From contig NZ_BBPP01000005.1 in assembly GCF_000787835.1 (NCBI RefSeq), forward strand, positions 73,315-137,314: DNA of 64,000 bases, in the 5' to 3' direction. The stretch is from Streptacidiphilus melanogenes (lineage in GTDB: Bacteria; Actinomycetota; Actinomycetes; Streptomycetales; Streptomycetaceae). How positions within the stretch are numbered: the first letter of the stretch is position 1; each line of letters begins with the position of its first letter. Both the position numbers and the translations under genes were made by a program. Positions 17,229 through 26,547 of the stretch are shown piece by piece. The notes beneath the pieces are model-generated. The model saw only the letters and a list, made by a program, of their open reading frames with translations, did not search any database and had not been told where the DNA came from.

Positions 17229-19427
17229 ATGCAAATCGCCGCGATCATCGTGTCGCTGGTCCTGGCCGTGGTCGGCGTGGCGCTCTTCGCGCGCGCGTTC
17301 CTCCAGATCTACGGCTTCGTCCGGCTCGGTCAGAACGTGCCCGCCGGCTCGCGCACCAACGACTGGAAGGACCGAACGGTCACCGTCGTCCGCGAGTTCC
17401 TGGGCCACACCAGGATGAACCAGTGGGGCATCGTCGGTGTCGCCCACTGGTTCGTCGCCGTCGGCTTCTACACGCTGGTGCTGACCTTGGTGAACGCCTT
17501 CGGCCAGCTCTTCTCGGCCGACTTCACCCTCCCGATCATCGGCAAGTGGGCCCCCTACGAGGTCTTCACCGAGCTGATCGGCGTGCTGACCACGCTCGGC
17601 ATCATCGTGCTGATCGTGATCCGCCAGCTCAGCAAGGCGAACAAGCCGGGCCGCAAGTCCCGCTTCGCGGGCTCCAACGCCGGCCAGGCCTACTTCGTCG
17701 AGTCGATCGTGCTGATCATCGGCCTCGCCATCCTGACCCTGCGCGGTCTGGAGGGCGTGCTCCGCGGCGTGCACTCCTACGAGGTCAACTTCCTCTTCTC
17801 CTACCCGCTGACGGCCGCCTTCCGGGGCCTGTCCACGGGCACGGTGGAGAACCTGGTCTACCTGGTCGCGATGATCAAGATCGCCACCTCGTTCATCTGG
17901 ATGATCGTCGTCTCGCTCAACACCAACATGGGCGTCGCCTGGCACCGCTTCCTCGGCTTCCCGAACATCTGGTTCAAGCGCAACGCCAAGGGCGAGGTCG
18001 CGCTCGGCGCGCTGCTGCCGATGCACTCCGGCGGCCAGCCGATCGACTTCGAGGACCCGGCCGACGACGCCGTCTTCGGCGTCTCCCAGGTCGAGGAGTT
18101 CTCCTGGAAGGGCATCCTCGACTTCTCCACCTGCACCGAGTGTGGCCGCTGCCAGTCGCAGTGCCCGGCTTGGAACACCGGCAAGCCGCTCTCGCCGAAG
18201 CTGCTGATCATGAACCTGCGCGAGCACGCCTACGCCAAGGCGCCCTACCTGCTCGCTGGTGAGGACAAGTCGAACGTCCCGGCCGCCGCAGCCGCCGAGG
18301 CCGAGCGTCCGCTGATCGGCACCGCCGAGGAGAACGGCGTCATCGACCCGGACGTGCTGTGGTCCTGCACCACCTGCGGCGCCTGCGTCGAGCAGTGCCC
18401 GGTCGACATCGAGCACATCGACCACATCGTCGACATGCGCCGCTACCAGGTCATGATCGAGAGCAACTTCCCGACCGAGGCCGGGACGATGCTCAAGAAC
18501 CTGGAGAACAAGGGCAACCCGTGGGGCCTGGCCACCAAGGCCCGCCTGGACTGGGTCAAGGAGCTCAAGAAGGAGACCGGCATCGAGGTGCCGGTCATCG
18601 GCGAGGACATCGACCCCGCCGAGGTCGAGTACCTCTACTGGGTCGGCTGCGCCGGCGCCCTGGAGGACCGGGCCAAGAAGACCACCAAGGCCTTCGCCGA
18701 GCTGCTGCACACCGCGGGCGTCAAGTTCGCCATCCTCGGCAAGGAGGAGACCTGCACCGGTGACTCCCCGCGCCGCCTGGGCAACGAGTTCCTGTTCCAG
18801 ATGCTCGGCGCGCAGAACGTCGAGACGCTGAACGCGGCGCTGGAGGACGCGCCGGTCAAGCGGATCGTCGCCACCTGCCCGCACTGCTTCAACACCCTCG
18901 CCAACGAGTACCCGCAGCTGGGCGGCCACTTCGAGGTCATCCACCACACCCAGCTGCTGCAGCACCTGATCGACGAGGGCAAGCTGCTGCCGGTCAACCC
19001 CGTCGAGGGCCTGATCACCTACCACGACCCGTGCTACCTGGGCCGCCACAACAAGGTCTACACGCCGCCGCGCGAGATCATCGAGAAGGTTCCCGGGCTC
19101 CGCAACGAGGAGATGCACCGCCACAAGGAGCGCGGCTTCTGCTGCGGCGCCGGCGGCGCGCGGATGTGGATGGAGGAGCGCATCGGCAAGCGCATCAACA
19201 CCGAGCGCGTGGACGAGGCGCTGTCGCTCAACCCCGACATCGTCTCCACCGCCTGCCCGTTCTGCCTGGTGATGCTCTCCGACTCGGTCAACGGCAAGAA
19301 GAACGAGGGCGCGGCCAAGGAGAACCTGCGCGTCGTGGACGTCGCCCAGCTGCTGCTGGAGTCGGTCAAGGCCGACCCGGCCGCGCCGGAGGCGGAGGCC
19401 GAGACGCCGGAGCCGGTCTCGTCCTGA
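17229..19427 (+). CDS. Membrane Fe-S oxidoreductase, heterodisulfide-reductase-like
   Basis: A 732-residue fused redox protein. The N-terminal third has about five or six transmembrane helices of the nitrate-reductase-gamma/HdrE type. A cytoplasmic part follows with two [4Fe-4S] motifs (CTECGRCQSQCP from Cys302, CTTCGACVEQCP from Cys380) and two CCG domains (WVGCAGALEDRAKK; YHDPCYLGRHN with CCGAGGARMWMEE), as in HdrD and GlpC. Such proteins pass electrons from a soluble donor to or from quinone; partner and substrate are unknown. The start has GAGGAG upstream. Widely conserved in Streptomyces, usually annotated only as Fe-S-binding oxidoreductase. Confidence 0.9.
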   Translation: MQIAAIIVSLVLAVVGVALFARAFLQIYGFVRLGQNVPAGSRTNDWKDRTVTVVREFLGHTRMNQWGIVGVAHWFVAVGFYTLVLTLVNAFGQLFSADFTLPIIGKWAPYEVFTELIGVLTTLGIIVLIVIRQLSKANKPGRKSRFAGSNAGQAYFVESIVLIIGLAILTLRGLEGVLRGVHSYEVNFLFSYPLTAAFRGLSTGTVENLVYLVAMIKIATSFIWMIVVSLNTNMGVAWHRFLGFPNIWFKRNAKGEVALGALLPMHSGGQPIDFEDPADDAVFGVSQVEEFSWKGILDFSTCTECGRCQSQCPAWNTGKPLSPKLLIMNLREHAYAKAPYLLAGEDKSNVPAAAAAEAERPLIGTAEENGVIDPDVLWSCTTCGACVEQCPVDIEHIDHIVDMRRYQVMIESNFPTEAGTMLKNLENKGNPWGLATKARLDWVKELKKETGIEVPVIGEDIDPAEVEYLYWVGCAGALEDRAKKTTKAFAELLHTAGVKFAILGKEETCTGDSPRRLGNEFLFQMLGAQNVETLNAALEDAPVKRIVATCPHCFNTLANEYPQLGGHFEVIHHTQLLQHLIDEGKLLPVNPVEGLITYHDPCYLGRHNKVYTPPREIIEKVPGLRNEEMHRHKERGFCCGAGGARMWMEERIGKRINTERVDEALSLNPDIVSTACPFCLVMLSDSVNGKKNEGAAKENLRVVDVAQLLLESVKADPAAPEAEAETPEPVSS

Positions 19428-19449
19428 GCCCGGAGCACTCCGCTCGCAC

Positions 19450-19493
19450 CATGGACGGCCCCCGATCGCTTGCGCGGTCGGGGGCCGTCCATG
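19450..19493 (+). terminator. Strong terminator after the Fe-S oxidoreductase gene
   Basis: A perfect 16-bp stem (19450-19465 with 19478-19493), loop of 12, 22 bases after the stop codon, followed by TGTTCGTG. Confidence 0.8.
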
Positions 19494-19523
19494 TGTTCGT
19501 GATGGCTCGTTAGGATCTTCCCC

Positions 19524-20453
19524 ATGAGTTACGGCGGTTATCAGCCCCCTCCCCCCGTTCGCCCTCCGGAGCCGGACTGGAACGCGCTTGCGGACCGGCA
19601 CGACGAGGAGAAGCGGCGCAACCGCCTGCGCCTGATCGGCGGTGTCGGCGGGGCGTTCCTGCTCGGCGCGGTGGTCGGCGGGGCGGGGGTGAAGGCCGTG
19701 GACGGCGGCGGCGGCAGCACGCCCGTGGCGTCGGCGTCCCAGGCCCCCGTGCGCGCGTCCGCGTCGGCCGGCGCCGCACCGAGCGCGTCGGCGAGCGCGG
19801 CTCCCGCCGCCCCCGTCCTCAAGGACTCGCTCGGCGGGGTGCCGCTGACGTACGCCGGCGGCGCGCATGTGCGTCCGGGCAACGGCAGCAGGGTCTTGTG
19901 GCTGGACGGCTCCCCGGACGCCTACGCGACCGCTCCGGGGCCCGTGGTGGACACCGCCCACAGCTTCACCGTCTCCGCGTGGGTGCTGCTGAAGCAGGCC
20001 CAGGGAGCGGCCATGGTGCTCAGTCAGGGGGCGGGCGGTTACTACACCTTCGCGCTCGGCCGCGACTACTGGCCCGGCCACCACGGCTGGGTCTTCAAGG
20101 TCCAGACGCGGGCGGGCAATTCGGACGCGTACACGCGTGCCGCCTACAGCCCCGGCGAGGCGAAGCTCGACTCCTGGGTCTTCCTGACCGGGACGTACGA
20201 CGCCGGTCACCACACCCTCGACCTGTACGTGAACGGCAAGCTCGCCGACACGAGCCCGGCGCCGGGCATCTGGCAGAACGACGGGGCCCTCCAGCTCGGC
20301 CGGATCCGCTACAAGAACGTGTGGGGCAACAACTGGGACGGGGCCGTCGCCCACGTCCAGATCTGGGACCAGGCGCTGAGTGCGAGCCAGGTGGCGGCGG
20401 CCGTGCACGACGCCTCCGGCGTGAAGCCGGTGCACTCCTGGTTGGTCAACTGA
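19524..20453 (+). CDS. Membrane-anchored LamG/concanavalin-like domain protein
   Basis: A 309-residue protein: a Pro-rich cytoplasmic N-terminus (MSYGGYQPPPPVRPPEP), a basic patch (EEKRRNRLR), one transmembrane helix (residues 40-57), an Ala/Ser linker, and an extracellular LamG-like jelly-roll domain (about residues 105-305). That domain carries the usual repeats SFTVSAWVLLKQ, FLTGTYDAGHHTLDLYVNGKL and AHVQIWDQALSASQ. These domains bind carbohydrate or protein ligands; the ligand is unknown. It is framed by a strong terminator upstream and is probably monocistronic. Confidence 0.8.
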   Translation: MSYGGYQPPPPVRPPEPDWNALADRHDEEKRRNRLRLIGGVGGAFLLGAVVGGAGVKAVDGGGGSTPVASASQAPVRASASAGAAPSASASAAPAAPVLKDSLGGVPLTYAGGAHVRPGNGSRVLWLDGSPDAYATAPGPVVDTAHSFTVSAWVLLKQAQGAAMVLSQGAGGYYTFALGRDYWPGHHGWVFKVQTRAGNSDAYTRAAYSPGEAKLDSWVFLTGTYDAGHHTLDLYVNGKLADTSPAPGIWQNDGALQLGRIRYKNVWGNNWDGAVAHVQIWDQALSASQVAAAVHDASGVKPVHSWLVN

Positions 20454-20545
20454 AGGTCCGGACACGCCGTCCCGCCCGTGTCACAGCTCTGTTCCGGGTG
20501 ATCACATGATCGTTCGGCCGTCGCGCGGGCGGGTACCGTCGGATT

Positions 20546-21337
20546 GTGCGTCTACGAGGAATGAAGATCGGCGGGGGCGATCGCCGGCCGCAGGCCGAGC
20601 CCGCCACGCAGCCGGTCGCGGTCGATCCGGCCGACGAGCGCGGCCACACCCGCGCCTTCACCGTGCCCGAGATGCCGGCGGCCGGGTACGAAGGCTACGG
20701 CCCGAACGGCGGCTACGACGGCTACGAGGGGCAGGAGTCGGACGAGCACGTCGCCGTCTACCGCGCCGGGCAGCCGCATCCGCAGGTCGGCTCGGAGCGG
20801 CTGCCGTGGCGGGAGCTGCTGCGCGGAATCCTGCGGCACCCGACCCGGACGTTCGCGCAGATGCGCACCCACCAGGCGTGGGGCCCGGCAGTGACCGTCT
20901 CCGCGGTCTACGGCCTGCTGGCCGGCTTCGCGTTCGGCGGCACCAGTGACGACGTGCTGCACTCGACCTTCACCGTCGCCCTGATGATCCTGTTCAGCAG
21001 CGCCGTCGGCTTCGTCCTGTGCGGGCTGATGCTCGGGTCCGTCACCCACGCGCTGGCCCGTCGTCTCGGCGGCGACGGCGCCTTCGCGCCGACGGTCACC
21101 CTGGCCATGCTGATCTCCTGGCTCACGGACGTGCCGCGGCTGGTGCTGGCGGTCTTCCTGGGCACCGGCAACGGCGTGGTGCAGCTGCTCGGCTGGGCGA
21201 CCTGGGCGCTCTGCGCGTGGCTGCTGGCGGCCATGGTCCGGCAGCTGCACGACCTGCCCTGGGGCAAGGCGCTGACGGCGGGCGCACTGCAGCTGGTCAT
21301 GCTGCTGGTGCTGATCAAGCTGCCGACCCTGGGCTGA
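20546..21337 (+). CDS. Yip1-family membrane protein
   Basis: A 263-residue protein with a disordered N-terminus of about 85 residues rich in Gly and Tyr, then five hydrophobic helices. The start of the membrane part (ELLRGILRHPTRTFAQMRTHQAWGPAVTVSAVYGLLAG) is typical of bacterial Yip1-domain proteins. No enzymatic motif is seen. The function is unknown; relatives are thought to act in membrane organisation. GTG start. Confidence 0.65.
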   Translation: MRLRGMKIGGGDRRPQAEPATQPVAVDPADERGHTRAFTVPEMPAAGYEGYGPNGGYDGYEGQESDEHVAVYRAGQPHPQVGSERLPWRELLRGILRHPTRTFAQMRTHQAWGPAVTVSAVYGLLAGFAFGGTSDDVLHSTFTVALMILFSSAVGFVLCGLMLGSVTHALARRLGGDGAFAPTVTLAMLISWLTDVPRLVLAVFLGTGNGVVQLLGWATWALCAWLLAAMVRQLHDLPWGKALTAGALQLVMLLVLIKLPTLG

Positions 21338-21472
21338 GGCCGGAGCCGCCCGGTCGGCGGGGTTTGTTGTTCAATGGTCGGCAGACCCTCGATCGTTCGA
21401 TCGCACGGCGGCGACCCCGTCCGTGCGGCCGCGACCGTGCCGACGTACCCGACCGTGCAACGGAGCCCGCTC

Positions 21473-22339
21473 ATGACCGCGCCGTCCCTTCCCGCCGCCT
21501 CCACCCAGGTGACCTTCCCCGCCGGAGGCGTGGCGGACCGGTCCACGGTCGTGGCCTGCTTCCCGCTGCCCGACGGCCGCCACGGCGTCGTGGTCGAGCG
21601 AACGCCGTTCCACCCGCTCGACCACACCTGGCCCGACCAGCCCGCCGACACCGGCACGCTCGGCGGCCGGGCCGTCCTGGACTGCGTCACCGGCGGGGTC
21701 GGCCCCGAGGGCGAGTTCGCGCTCGGTGCGGACATCCCCGTGCGACGCGGCGACGACGACTGGGCCTGGCTGGTCGTCCACGTGATCGCCGAGCCCGTCG
21801 CGGTGGGCGAGGAGGTCGAGCTGCTGGTCGACGCCGACCGCAGGGCGGCGCTGAGCGCCTCCCACACCGGTTGCCACCTGCTGGCGCTGGCCCTGAACGC
21901 GGCGCTGGCACCGCGCTGGCGCAAGGACCCGGGCCGCAGCGACTCGCACGGCAACCCGGACTTCGACTCCCTGGCGATGGACACCTCGCGGATGGACACC
22001 GCCGCGAGCTACGACGTGTACCGGATCGGCAAGTCGCTGCGGAAGAAGGGCTTCACGGCGGAGGGCCTCGCCGAGGACCTCCCGGCGATCACCGAGGCGG
22101 TCAACGCGCGTCTGGCCGCCTGGGTCGCGGCCGACTCCTCCGTCCGCATCGAGGCCCCCGGCCCGGAGCTCACCGCCCGCCGCGAGTGGCACGCGGAACT
22201 GCCCGAGGGCCACGCCTCGATCTTCTGCGGCGGCACCCACCTGCACCACCTCGGCGAGCTCGCCGCCCTGAGCGCGGAGCTCCGCCTGAACGAGGACGGC
22301 ACCGAGCTGACCGTCACCACCACGCCGAAGCGGGCCTGA
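21473..22339 (+). CDS. AlaX-like tRNA-editing domain protein
   Basis: A 288-residue protein whose second half carries the zinc signature of alanyl-tRNA-synthetase editing domains: SHTGCH (His131, His135) and FCGGTH (Cys252, His256). The N-terminal half matches the beta-barrel that precedes the editing domain. Stand-alone AlaX proteins deacylate Ser- or Gly-mischarged tRNA-Ala. The ATG at 21473 has GGAG 8 bases upstream; the open frame upstream of it lacks family features. It may act on another aminoacyl-tRNA. Confidence 0.75.
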   Translation: MTAPSLPAASTQVTFPAGGVADRSTVVACFPLPDGRHGVVVERTPFHPLDHTWPDQPADTGTLGGRAVLDCVTGGVGPEGEFALGADIPVRRGDDDWAWLVVHVIAEPVAVGEEVELLVDADRRAALSASHTGCHLLALALNAALAPRWRKDPGRSDSHGNPDFDSLAMDTSRMDTAASYDVYRIGKSLRKKGFTAEGLAEDLPAITEAVNARLAAWVAADSSVRIEAPGPELTARREWHAELPEGHASIFCGGTHLHHLGELAALSAELRLNEDGTELTVTTTPKRA

Positions 22340-22370
22340 GGCGTCGGCCGTTCCGGTGCTCGGACCTTCG

Positions 22371-22946
22371 TCAGACCTTCGTGCGGTGGAAGTTCATGTA
22401 GGACCGGGACGGGGTCGGACCACGCTGGCCGAGGTAGCGCGAACCGTAGCGCTCGGACCCGTACGGGAACTCGGCCGGCGAGGTCAGCCGGAACATGCAC
22501 AGCTGGCCGATCTTCATGCCCGGGTAGAGCTTGATCGGCAGCGTGGCGACGTTCGACAGCTCGAGCGTCACGTGGCCGCTGAACCCCGGGTCGATGAAGC
22601 CGGCGGTGGAGTGCGTCAGCAGGCCGAGCCGGCCGAGGCTGGACTTGCCCTCCAGGCGCGACGCGATGTCGTCCGGCAGCGTCACCACCTCGTAGGTGGA
22701 GGCCAGCGCGAACTCGCCGGGGTGCAGGATGAACGGCTCGTCCCCGTCCGGCTCGACGAGCCGGGTCAGGTCGGGCTGCTCGACCGCCGGGTCGATGTGG
22801 GGGTACTTGTGGTTCTCGAAGACCCGGAAGAGCCGGTCGAGACGCACGTCGATGCTGGACGGCTGGATCATCTCCGGGTCGAAGGGGTCGATGACCACCC
22901 GACCGGACTCGATCTCGTTCCGGATGTCCTTGTCTGAGAGCAGCAC
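22371..22946 (-). CDS. dcd: dCTP deaminase
   Basis: A 191-residue trimeric enzyme making dUTP (or, in bifunctional actinobacterial forms, dUMP) from dCTP. It is full length, starts [12 protein letters not shown], and has the catalytic region [18 protein letters not shown] with the conserved Glu, plus the nucleotide-binding segment [14 protein letters not shown]. The C-terminus [13 protein letters not shown] is the flexible lid. Whether it also cleaves the phosphates, as the M. tuberculosis enzyme does, cannot be decided by eye. Confidence 0.95.
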   Translation of the reverse strand: MLLSDKDIRNEIESGRVVIDPFDPEMIQPSSIDVRLDRLFRVFENHKYPHIDPAVEQPDLTRLVEPDGDEPFILHPGEFALASTYEVVTLPDDIASRLEGKSSLGRLGLLTHSTAGFIDPGFSGHVTLELSNVATLPIKLYPGMKIGQLCMFRLTSPAEFPYGSERYGSRYLGQRGPTPSRSYMNFHRTKV

Positions 22947-22969
22947 GGGTCGAGACTACGTGCATGGCA

Positions 22970-22999
22970 GGACCCCCGCCCAATCCGGCACGGGGGTCC
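22970..22999. terminator. Hairpin between dcd and the zinc-ribbon gene
   Basis: A perfect 9-bp stem (22970-22978 with 22991-22999), loop of 12, followed on the plus strand by a T-rich stretch. It lies 22 bp beyond the stop of the minus-strand zinc-ribbon gene and 24 bp before the dcd start. Confidence 0.5.
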
Positions 23000-23020
23000 G
23001 TTTCTCGTTTCTCCCTCTCG

Positions 23021-23239
23021 CTACGCGAGGAAGTCCACAGCCTCCCGCCGCAGCGCCCGCGTGATCTGCTCCGTCGACAGCACCGCCAGGTCCGCGGGTA
23101 CCGCGCTGCGCAGTCGTGCGCACTGAGGACACCGCATCAGCCGTCCAGGGCCGATCCGTGCGGGTCGCAGATTCTGCAGCGGGAAACTCGCGGTGCTGAA
23201 CAGGTGCCCTTCGGCACAACGGACGACAGTGCGCTCCAT
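23021..23239 (-). CDS. Small zinc-ribbon-like protein
   Basis: A 72-residue protein with a C..H pair near the N-terminus (VRCAEGHLF) and MRCPQCARL in the middle, consistent with a small zinc ribbon. ATG at 23239 is preceded by GGGGAGAGG, a strong ribosome-binding site; the frame continues upstream without support. It resembles small conserved streptomycete proteins of unknown function. Confidence 0.6.
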   Translation of the reverse strand: MERTVVRCAEGHLFSTASFPLQNLRPARIGPGRLMRCPQCARLRSAVPADLAVLSTEQITRALRREAVDFLA

Positions 23240-23400
23240 TGCATCCTCTCCCCAAGCCGTAGGCCAGCCATGCCACATTAGGGGATCTTCCGGACATACC
23301 GCCCACAGGCTCGCCGACCCGTCCCCCGGCCGCCCAGGGCGTCACAGTACGCCCACGGCACACGGGGACACCACCGCTGCACGTGAGGTGCACGATGGGG

Positions 23401-23406
23401 TAGAGT
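23401..23406 (+). promoter_or_regulatory. Candidate -10 element of tRNA-Gly
   Basis: TAGAGT fits the streptomycete -10 consensus TAGRRT and lies 34 bp before the tRNA. The -35 region is weak. Confidence 0.4.
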
Positions 23407-23440
23407 GAAGATGGATCGGCCGTTTCTGACGGGTGATCAG

Positions 23441-23514
23441 GCGGGCGTAGTTTAATGGTAGAACATGAGCTTCCCAAGCTTAGAGCGCGAGTTCGATTCT
23501 CGTCGCCCGCTCCA
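23441..23514 (+). tRNA. tRNA-Gly (anticodon CCC), CCA encoded
   Basis: A complete cloverleaf: acceptor GCGGGCG/CGCCCGC, D arm GTTT...GAAC, anticodon stem TGAGC/GCTTA around the loop TTCCCAA (anticodon CCC), a 4-base variable loop, and T arm GCGAG-TTCGATT-CTCGT. Discriminator T is followed by an encoded CCA (23512-23514). It reads GGG codons, which are used in this GC-rich genome. Confidence 0.95.
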
Positions 23515-23520
23515 GCAGTA

Positions 23521-23560
23521 AAGGCCCAGGTCAGGGACATGATCCCTACCCTGGGCCCTT
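23521..23560 (+). terminator. Terminator after tRNA-Gly
   Basis: A long imperfect inverted repeat (arms AAGGCCCAGG and CCTGGGCCCTT plus inner AGGGA/TCCCT), 7 bases after the tRNA. Confidence 0.65.
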
Positions 23561-23646
23561 GTCGTTCCAGGGCTCGTTTCCGCCCCGTCGGTTCATTGGT
23601 CGGAGCGTTAGACTCCCCCGCGAAAACGGAGATCCTGGGGGTTTTC

Positions 23647-24711
23647 TTGCGCACCACCCGTGCGGCGTTGCTCGCGCTGTTGCTCGTGCTCTGCGCGGGC
23701 TGCACCCAGTCCGCGGACGGGGCGGCTCGGGGCGCGGGCGGCACATGGGGCGCCGGGCCCACGGCCGGTGCGACGGTGGCGAAGCCGGACGTGCCGACGG
23801 TGGCGCAGCTGCTGCATCCCGACGGGGACTACTTCGGCGTGAGCACCGTGGGCTCACCGCAGCCGCAGGAGACGGCGTCCGTGGTCGCCGCGGCCGGGCA
23901 GCATCCGACGATCCTGGAGTACTTCCGGAACTGGACCCAGCCGTTCGACGCCGACGCCGTACGGGAGAGCTGGCACGAGGGCGCCGTGCCGCTGCTGACG
24001 TGGGAACCCGCGTCGCAGTCCAAGGCCGCGGACCAGCCGCAGTACGCGCTCAAGCGGATCGCCGACGGCGCGTTCGACACCTACGTCACCCAGTACGCCC
24101 TGGCGGTGAAGGCCGTCGGACTCCCCGTCATCATCCGTTTCGCGCACGAGATGAACGGCAACTGGTACCCCTGGTCCGAGCAGAACAGCGGGAACGCGCC
24201 CGGCGACTACGTCAGGGCGTGGCGCCACGTGCACGACGTCTTCACCAACGCCGGTGTCACCAACGCGATCTGGCTGTGGAGCCCGAACACCGTCCGGGGA
24301 ACCCCGGAGCAGTCGGTGCAGCCGTACTTCCCGGGTGTCGACTACGTCGACATGGTCGGCGTCGACGCGTACGGATTCGGGGAGAAGACCGCGCAGGAGG
24401 TGCTCGACCCGACGGTGGTGCAGTTGCAGGCGCTCACCCGCAAGCCGATCCTGATCGCCGAAACGGGGGCCCAGCCCGGTGCGGAGCAGGCGGGGTGGAC
24501 GGCCAGTCTGTTCACCTGGCTGCACCGGCATCCGCAGGTCGTCGGGTTCGTCTGGTTCGAGCACAGCGTCGCCGAAGGCGCCTGGCACGACTACCGCTTC
24601 ACCGTCGATCCGGCGACGGAGGCCGCGTTCCGGGCGGGCCTGGCAGGGATGACGCTGCGCTCGTGGCCGGTGGCCTCGGTACTGCCCTCGGCCGCCGCGT
24701 CGAGCGGCTGA
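23647..24711 (+). CDS. Lipoprotein-like GH26-family glycoside hydrolase
   Basis: A 354-residue exported protein with a GH26-type (mannanase-like) barrel. The TTG start (23647) follows GGGGG; the signal sequence RTTRAALLALLLVLCAGC ends in a slightly unusual lipobox (CAGC, Cys19). Predicted acid/base Glu168 is in IIRFAHEMNGNWYPW and nucleophile Glu272 is in ILIAETG. It is closely similar to the minus-strand GH26 protein at 26544-27743 (shared FAHEMNG-WYPWSE, TNAIWLWSPN, RKPILI-ETGA). It converges on the GT-C gene with 15 bp between. It probably trims or cuts the polysaccharide made by the neighbouring synthase. Confidence 0.8.
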   Translation: MRTTRAALLALLLVLCAGCTQSADGAARGAGGTWGAGPTAGATVAKPDVPTVAQLLHPDGDYFGVSTVGSPQPQETASVVAAAGQHPTILEYFRNWTQPFDADAVRESWHEGAVPLLTWEPASQSKAADQPQYALKRIADGAFDTYVTQYALAVKAVGLPVIIRFAHEMNGNWYPWSEQNSGNAPGDYVRAWRHVHDVFTNAGVTNAIWLWSPNTVRGTPEQSVQPYFPGVDYVDMVGVDAYGFGEKTAQEVLDPTVVQLQALTRKPILIAETGAQPGAEQAGWTASLFTWLHRHPQVVGFVWFEHSVAEGAWHDYRFTVDPATEAAFRAGLAGMTLRSWPVASVLPSAAASSG

Positions 24712-24726
24712 GGGCGGCACCGGGCG

Positions 24727-26547
24727 TCAGCGCTTGGCCGCGGTACGGGCTTTCTTGACCGTCGGGGGCTTCACCGTCGGGGGCTTGACCCTCGCCGGGC
24801 GGCGCTCCAGCAGCACCACCCGCAGTTCCCCGGTGAAACGCTGCTCGGACACCACCCGGAACTGCTGTGTCAGCACCGCCCGTTGCTTGTCCGGCAAGCC
24901 GTCGTAGAACGACGCGGTGGTGGAGGTGGAGACCAGCCAGATCCGCTGCACCCCGACCGCACAGGTGGCCGGAACCGCGCACGGCTTGCCCTCGTACGTT
25001 CCCGAGGCGGCCGGGGACTGCGCCAGGAAGACGTCCGAGGGCTGCGCGCTCGACCCGCGCATGGCGTAGGCCATGGTGCGGATCGGCACCCCGCGGGTGC
25101 CGGCGAAGGCGACCCCGTCGCCCGGTTGCTGGTGGTGCAGCAGCCACGCGGCCGCGCTCTGGAAGTCCGGCTGACCCGCGAGTGGGTTGACCCGCACCGC
25201 GCGCTGGTCCGGCAGGCAGACCGCGACCAGCGCCCCGACCAGCGCCACCCCGGCGACCAACTGGCGGGCGACCAGGCCCTTCCGTCGCGGACCGGCCAGC
25301 CCGGCCAGCCCGCAGACGCCCACGGCGGCGAGCAACGCCCAGGCGGGCAGGGTGAAGAGCAGGTACCGCGGCAGGAACAGGTTCAGCACCGAACGCGACA
25401 GGAAGAGCAGCACCGGTGGCACCAGCGCCCAGGTCAGCAGCACGAAGGAGTACCGCCGCGCGAAGAGCAGGCCGAGCAGCGCCGCACCGACGGTGACGTA
25501 CATCCCGTCGGTGGACAGGAAGAACTGGCCGGGGAACTGCGGGAGATCCTTCAGATCGGTGGAGATCCAGGAGACCTGCGCGGACTGGCCGTGCCCGAGC
25601 AGCGCGATCAGCAGCACCGGGACCACGCAGAAGCCGACCACCGCCGCCCACGCGCCCCAGCGCTTCCTCGCCACCACCAGGACCAGCACCAGATGGGCCG
25701 CCAGGACGAGCGCGGCGACCAGATGGAACATGCCCGTGAACGGCAGGGACAGCGCGTAGCCGCCCCAGCGGTCCGCCCGGGGGTCGTCGAGCGCCCGGTA
25801 CAGCAGCAGCGTCGCCGCGAGCACGGCCAGTACGGTGAGGGCGTAGGGACGTGCCTCCTGTCCGTACCGGCTGGTCGCCGGGAGCACCGCGAAGATCAGC
25901 CCCGCCACCATGCCGACCCGGGAGTTGAACATCCGGCGGCCCAGCAGCGCGAGCAGTCCGGCCGAGAGGCCCATGGCCGCGAGCGAGGGGATCCGCAGGG
26001 CCACCACCGAGGTGCCGGCGACCGAGATCCACAGGTGCATCAGCGCGTAGTACGGCGCCAGCACGATGTCGATGTTGCCGAGCAGGTGCAGCAGTTGGGA
26101 CCAGGAGAGGGTGGCCGCCCACCAGGAGGCCGACTCGTCCTGCCACAGCTGCCGGTGCCCGAGCTGGTAGCCGGCGACCACCAGGGTGACCGCCGAGGGG
26201 ACGAGCAGCAGCGCGGCGGTGCGCCAGGCGCGGGCGGCGCCGCCGGTGGCGCCCCGGTCCTCGGCGTCGTTCTCGTCGAGCGGCTCCGGCTCCGGCTCCG
26301 ACTCCGAGACCGGGTAGAGCGGCTCCTCCTCCGGGTGGGTCCACATGTACTCGTCGCCGGCCATGGAGCCCGCGGAGCTCTCGGTGCCGATGGCGAGGTA
26401 GGGGTCCTGCGCCGGCGCCTCGGACGCGTACCCGGCAGCGGGGGCGGGCCGTGCGGCGTACTCGCGCTGCTGCACCGGTTGCGACTGAGGTGGGATCTGG
26501 TGCGCACGGGCGGGGGTGAACCACCCGTCCTCGGACTCGGGGGTCAT
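24727..26547 (-). CDS. GT-C membrane glycosyltransferase (GT39/ArnT-like)
   Basis: A 606-residue protein. About 150 residues of acidic, disordered cytoplasmic N-terminus precede about 11 transmembrane helices. The first external loop has WQDESASWW, the acidic pair expected at the catalytic site of GT-C enzymes that use polyprenyl-phosphate sugars. The C-terminus is an external domain ending in a basic repeat (KPPTVKPPTVKKARTAAK). ATG at 26547 overlaps the upstream GH26 stop by 4 bp (ATGA), so the two are translationally coupled. Donor and acceptor are unknown; context suggests decoration of an exopolysaccharide or of exported proteins. Confidence 0.78.
   Translation of the reverse strand: MTPESEDGWFTPARAHQIPPQSQPVQQREYAARPAPAAGYASEAPAQDPYLAIGTESSAGSMAGDEYMWTHPEEEPLYPVSESEPEPEPLDENDAEDRGATGGAARAWRTAALLLVPSAVTLVVAGYQLGHRQLWQDESASWWAATLSWSQLLHLLGNIDIVLAPYYALMHLWISVAGTSVVALRIPSLAAMGLSAGLLALLGRRMFNSRVGMVAGLIFAVLPATSRYGQEARPYALTVLAVLAATLLLYRALDDPRADRWGGYALSLPFTGMFHLVAALVLAAHLVLVLVVARKRWGAWAAVVGFCVVPVLLIALLGHGQSAQVSWISTDLKDLPQFPGQFFLSTDGMYVTVGAALLGLLFARRYSFVLLTWALVPPVLLFLSRSVLNLFLPRYLLFTLPAWALLAAVGVCGLAGLAGPRRKGLVARQLVAGVALVGALVAVCLPDQRAVRVNPLAGQPDFQSAAAWLLHHQQPGDGVAFAGTRGVPIRTMAYAMRGSSAQPSDVFLAQSPAASGTYEGKPCAVPATCAVGVQRIWLVSTSTTASFYDGLPDKQRAVLTQQFRVVSEQRFTGELRVVLLERRPARVKPPTVKPPTVKKARTAAKR

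Noticed and set aside
17187-20465. A 1092-residue minus-strand open frame
   Set aside because: Antisense to the Fe-S oxidoreductase and LamG genes, with no domain and no ribosome-binding site; a GC-bias artefact.
23455-23646. Extending the GH26 lipoprotein gene upstream to 23455
   Set aside because: The extension runs through the tRNA-Gly gene and its terminator; the TTG at 23647 with GGGGG and a signal peptide is the better start.
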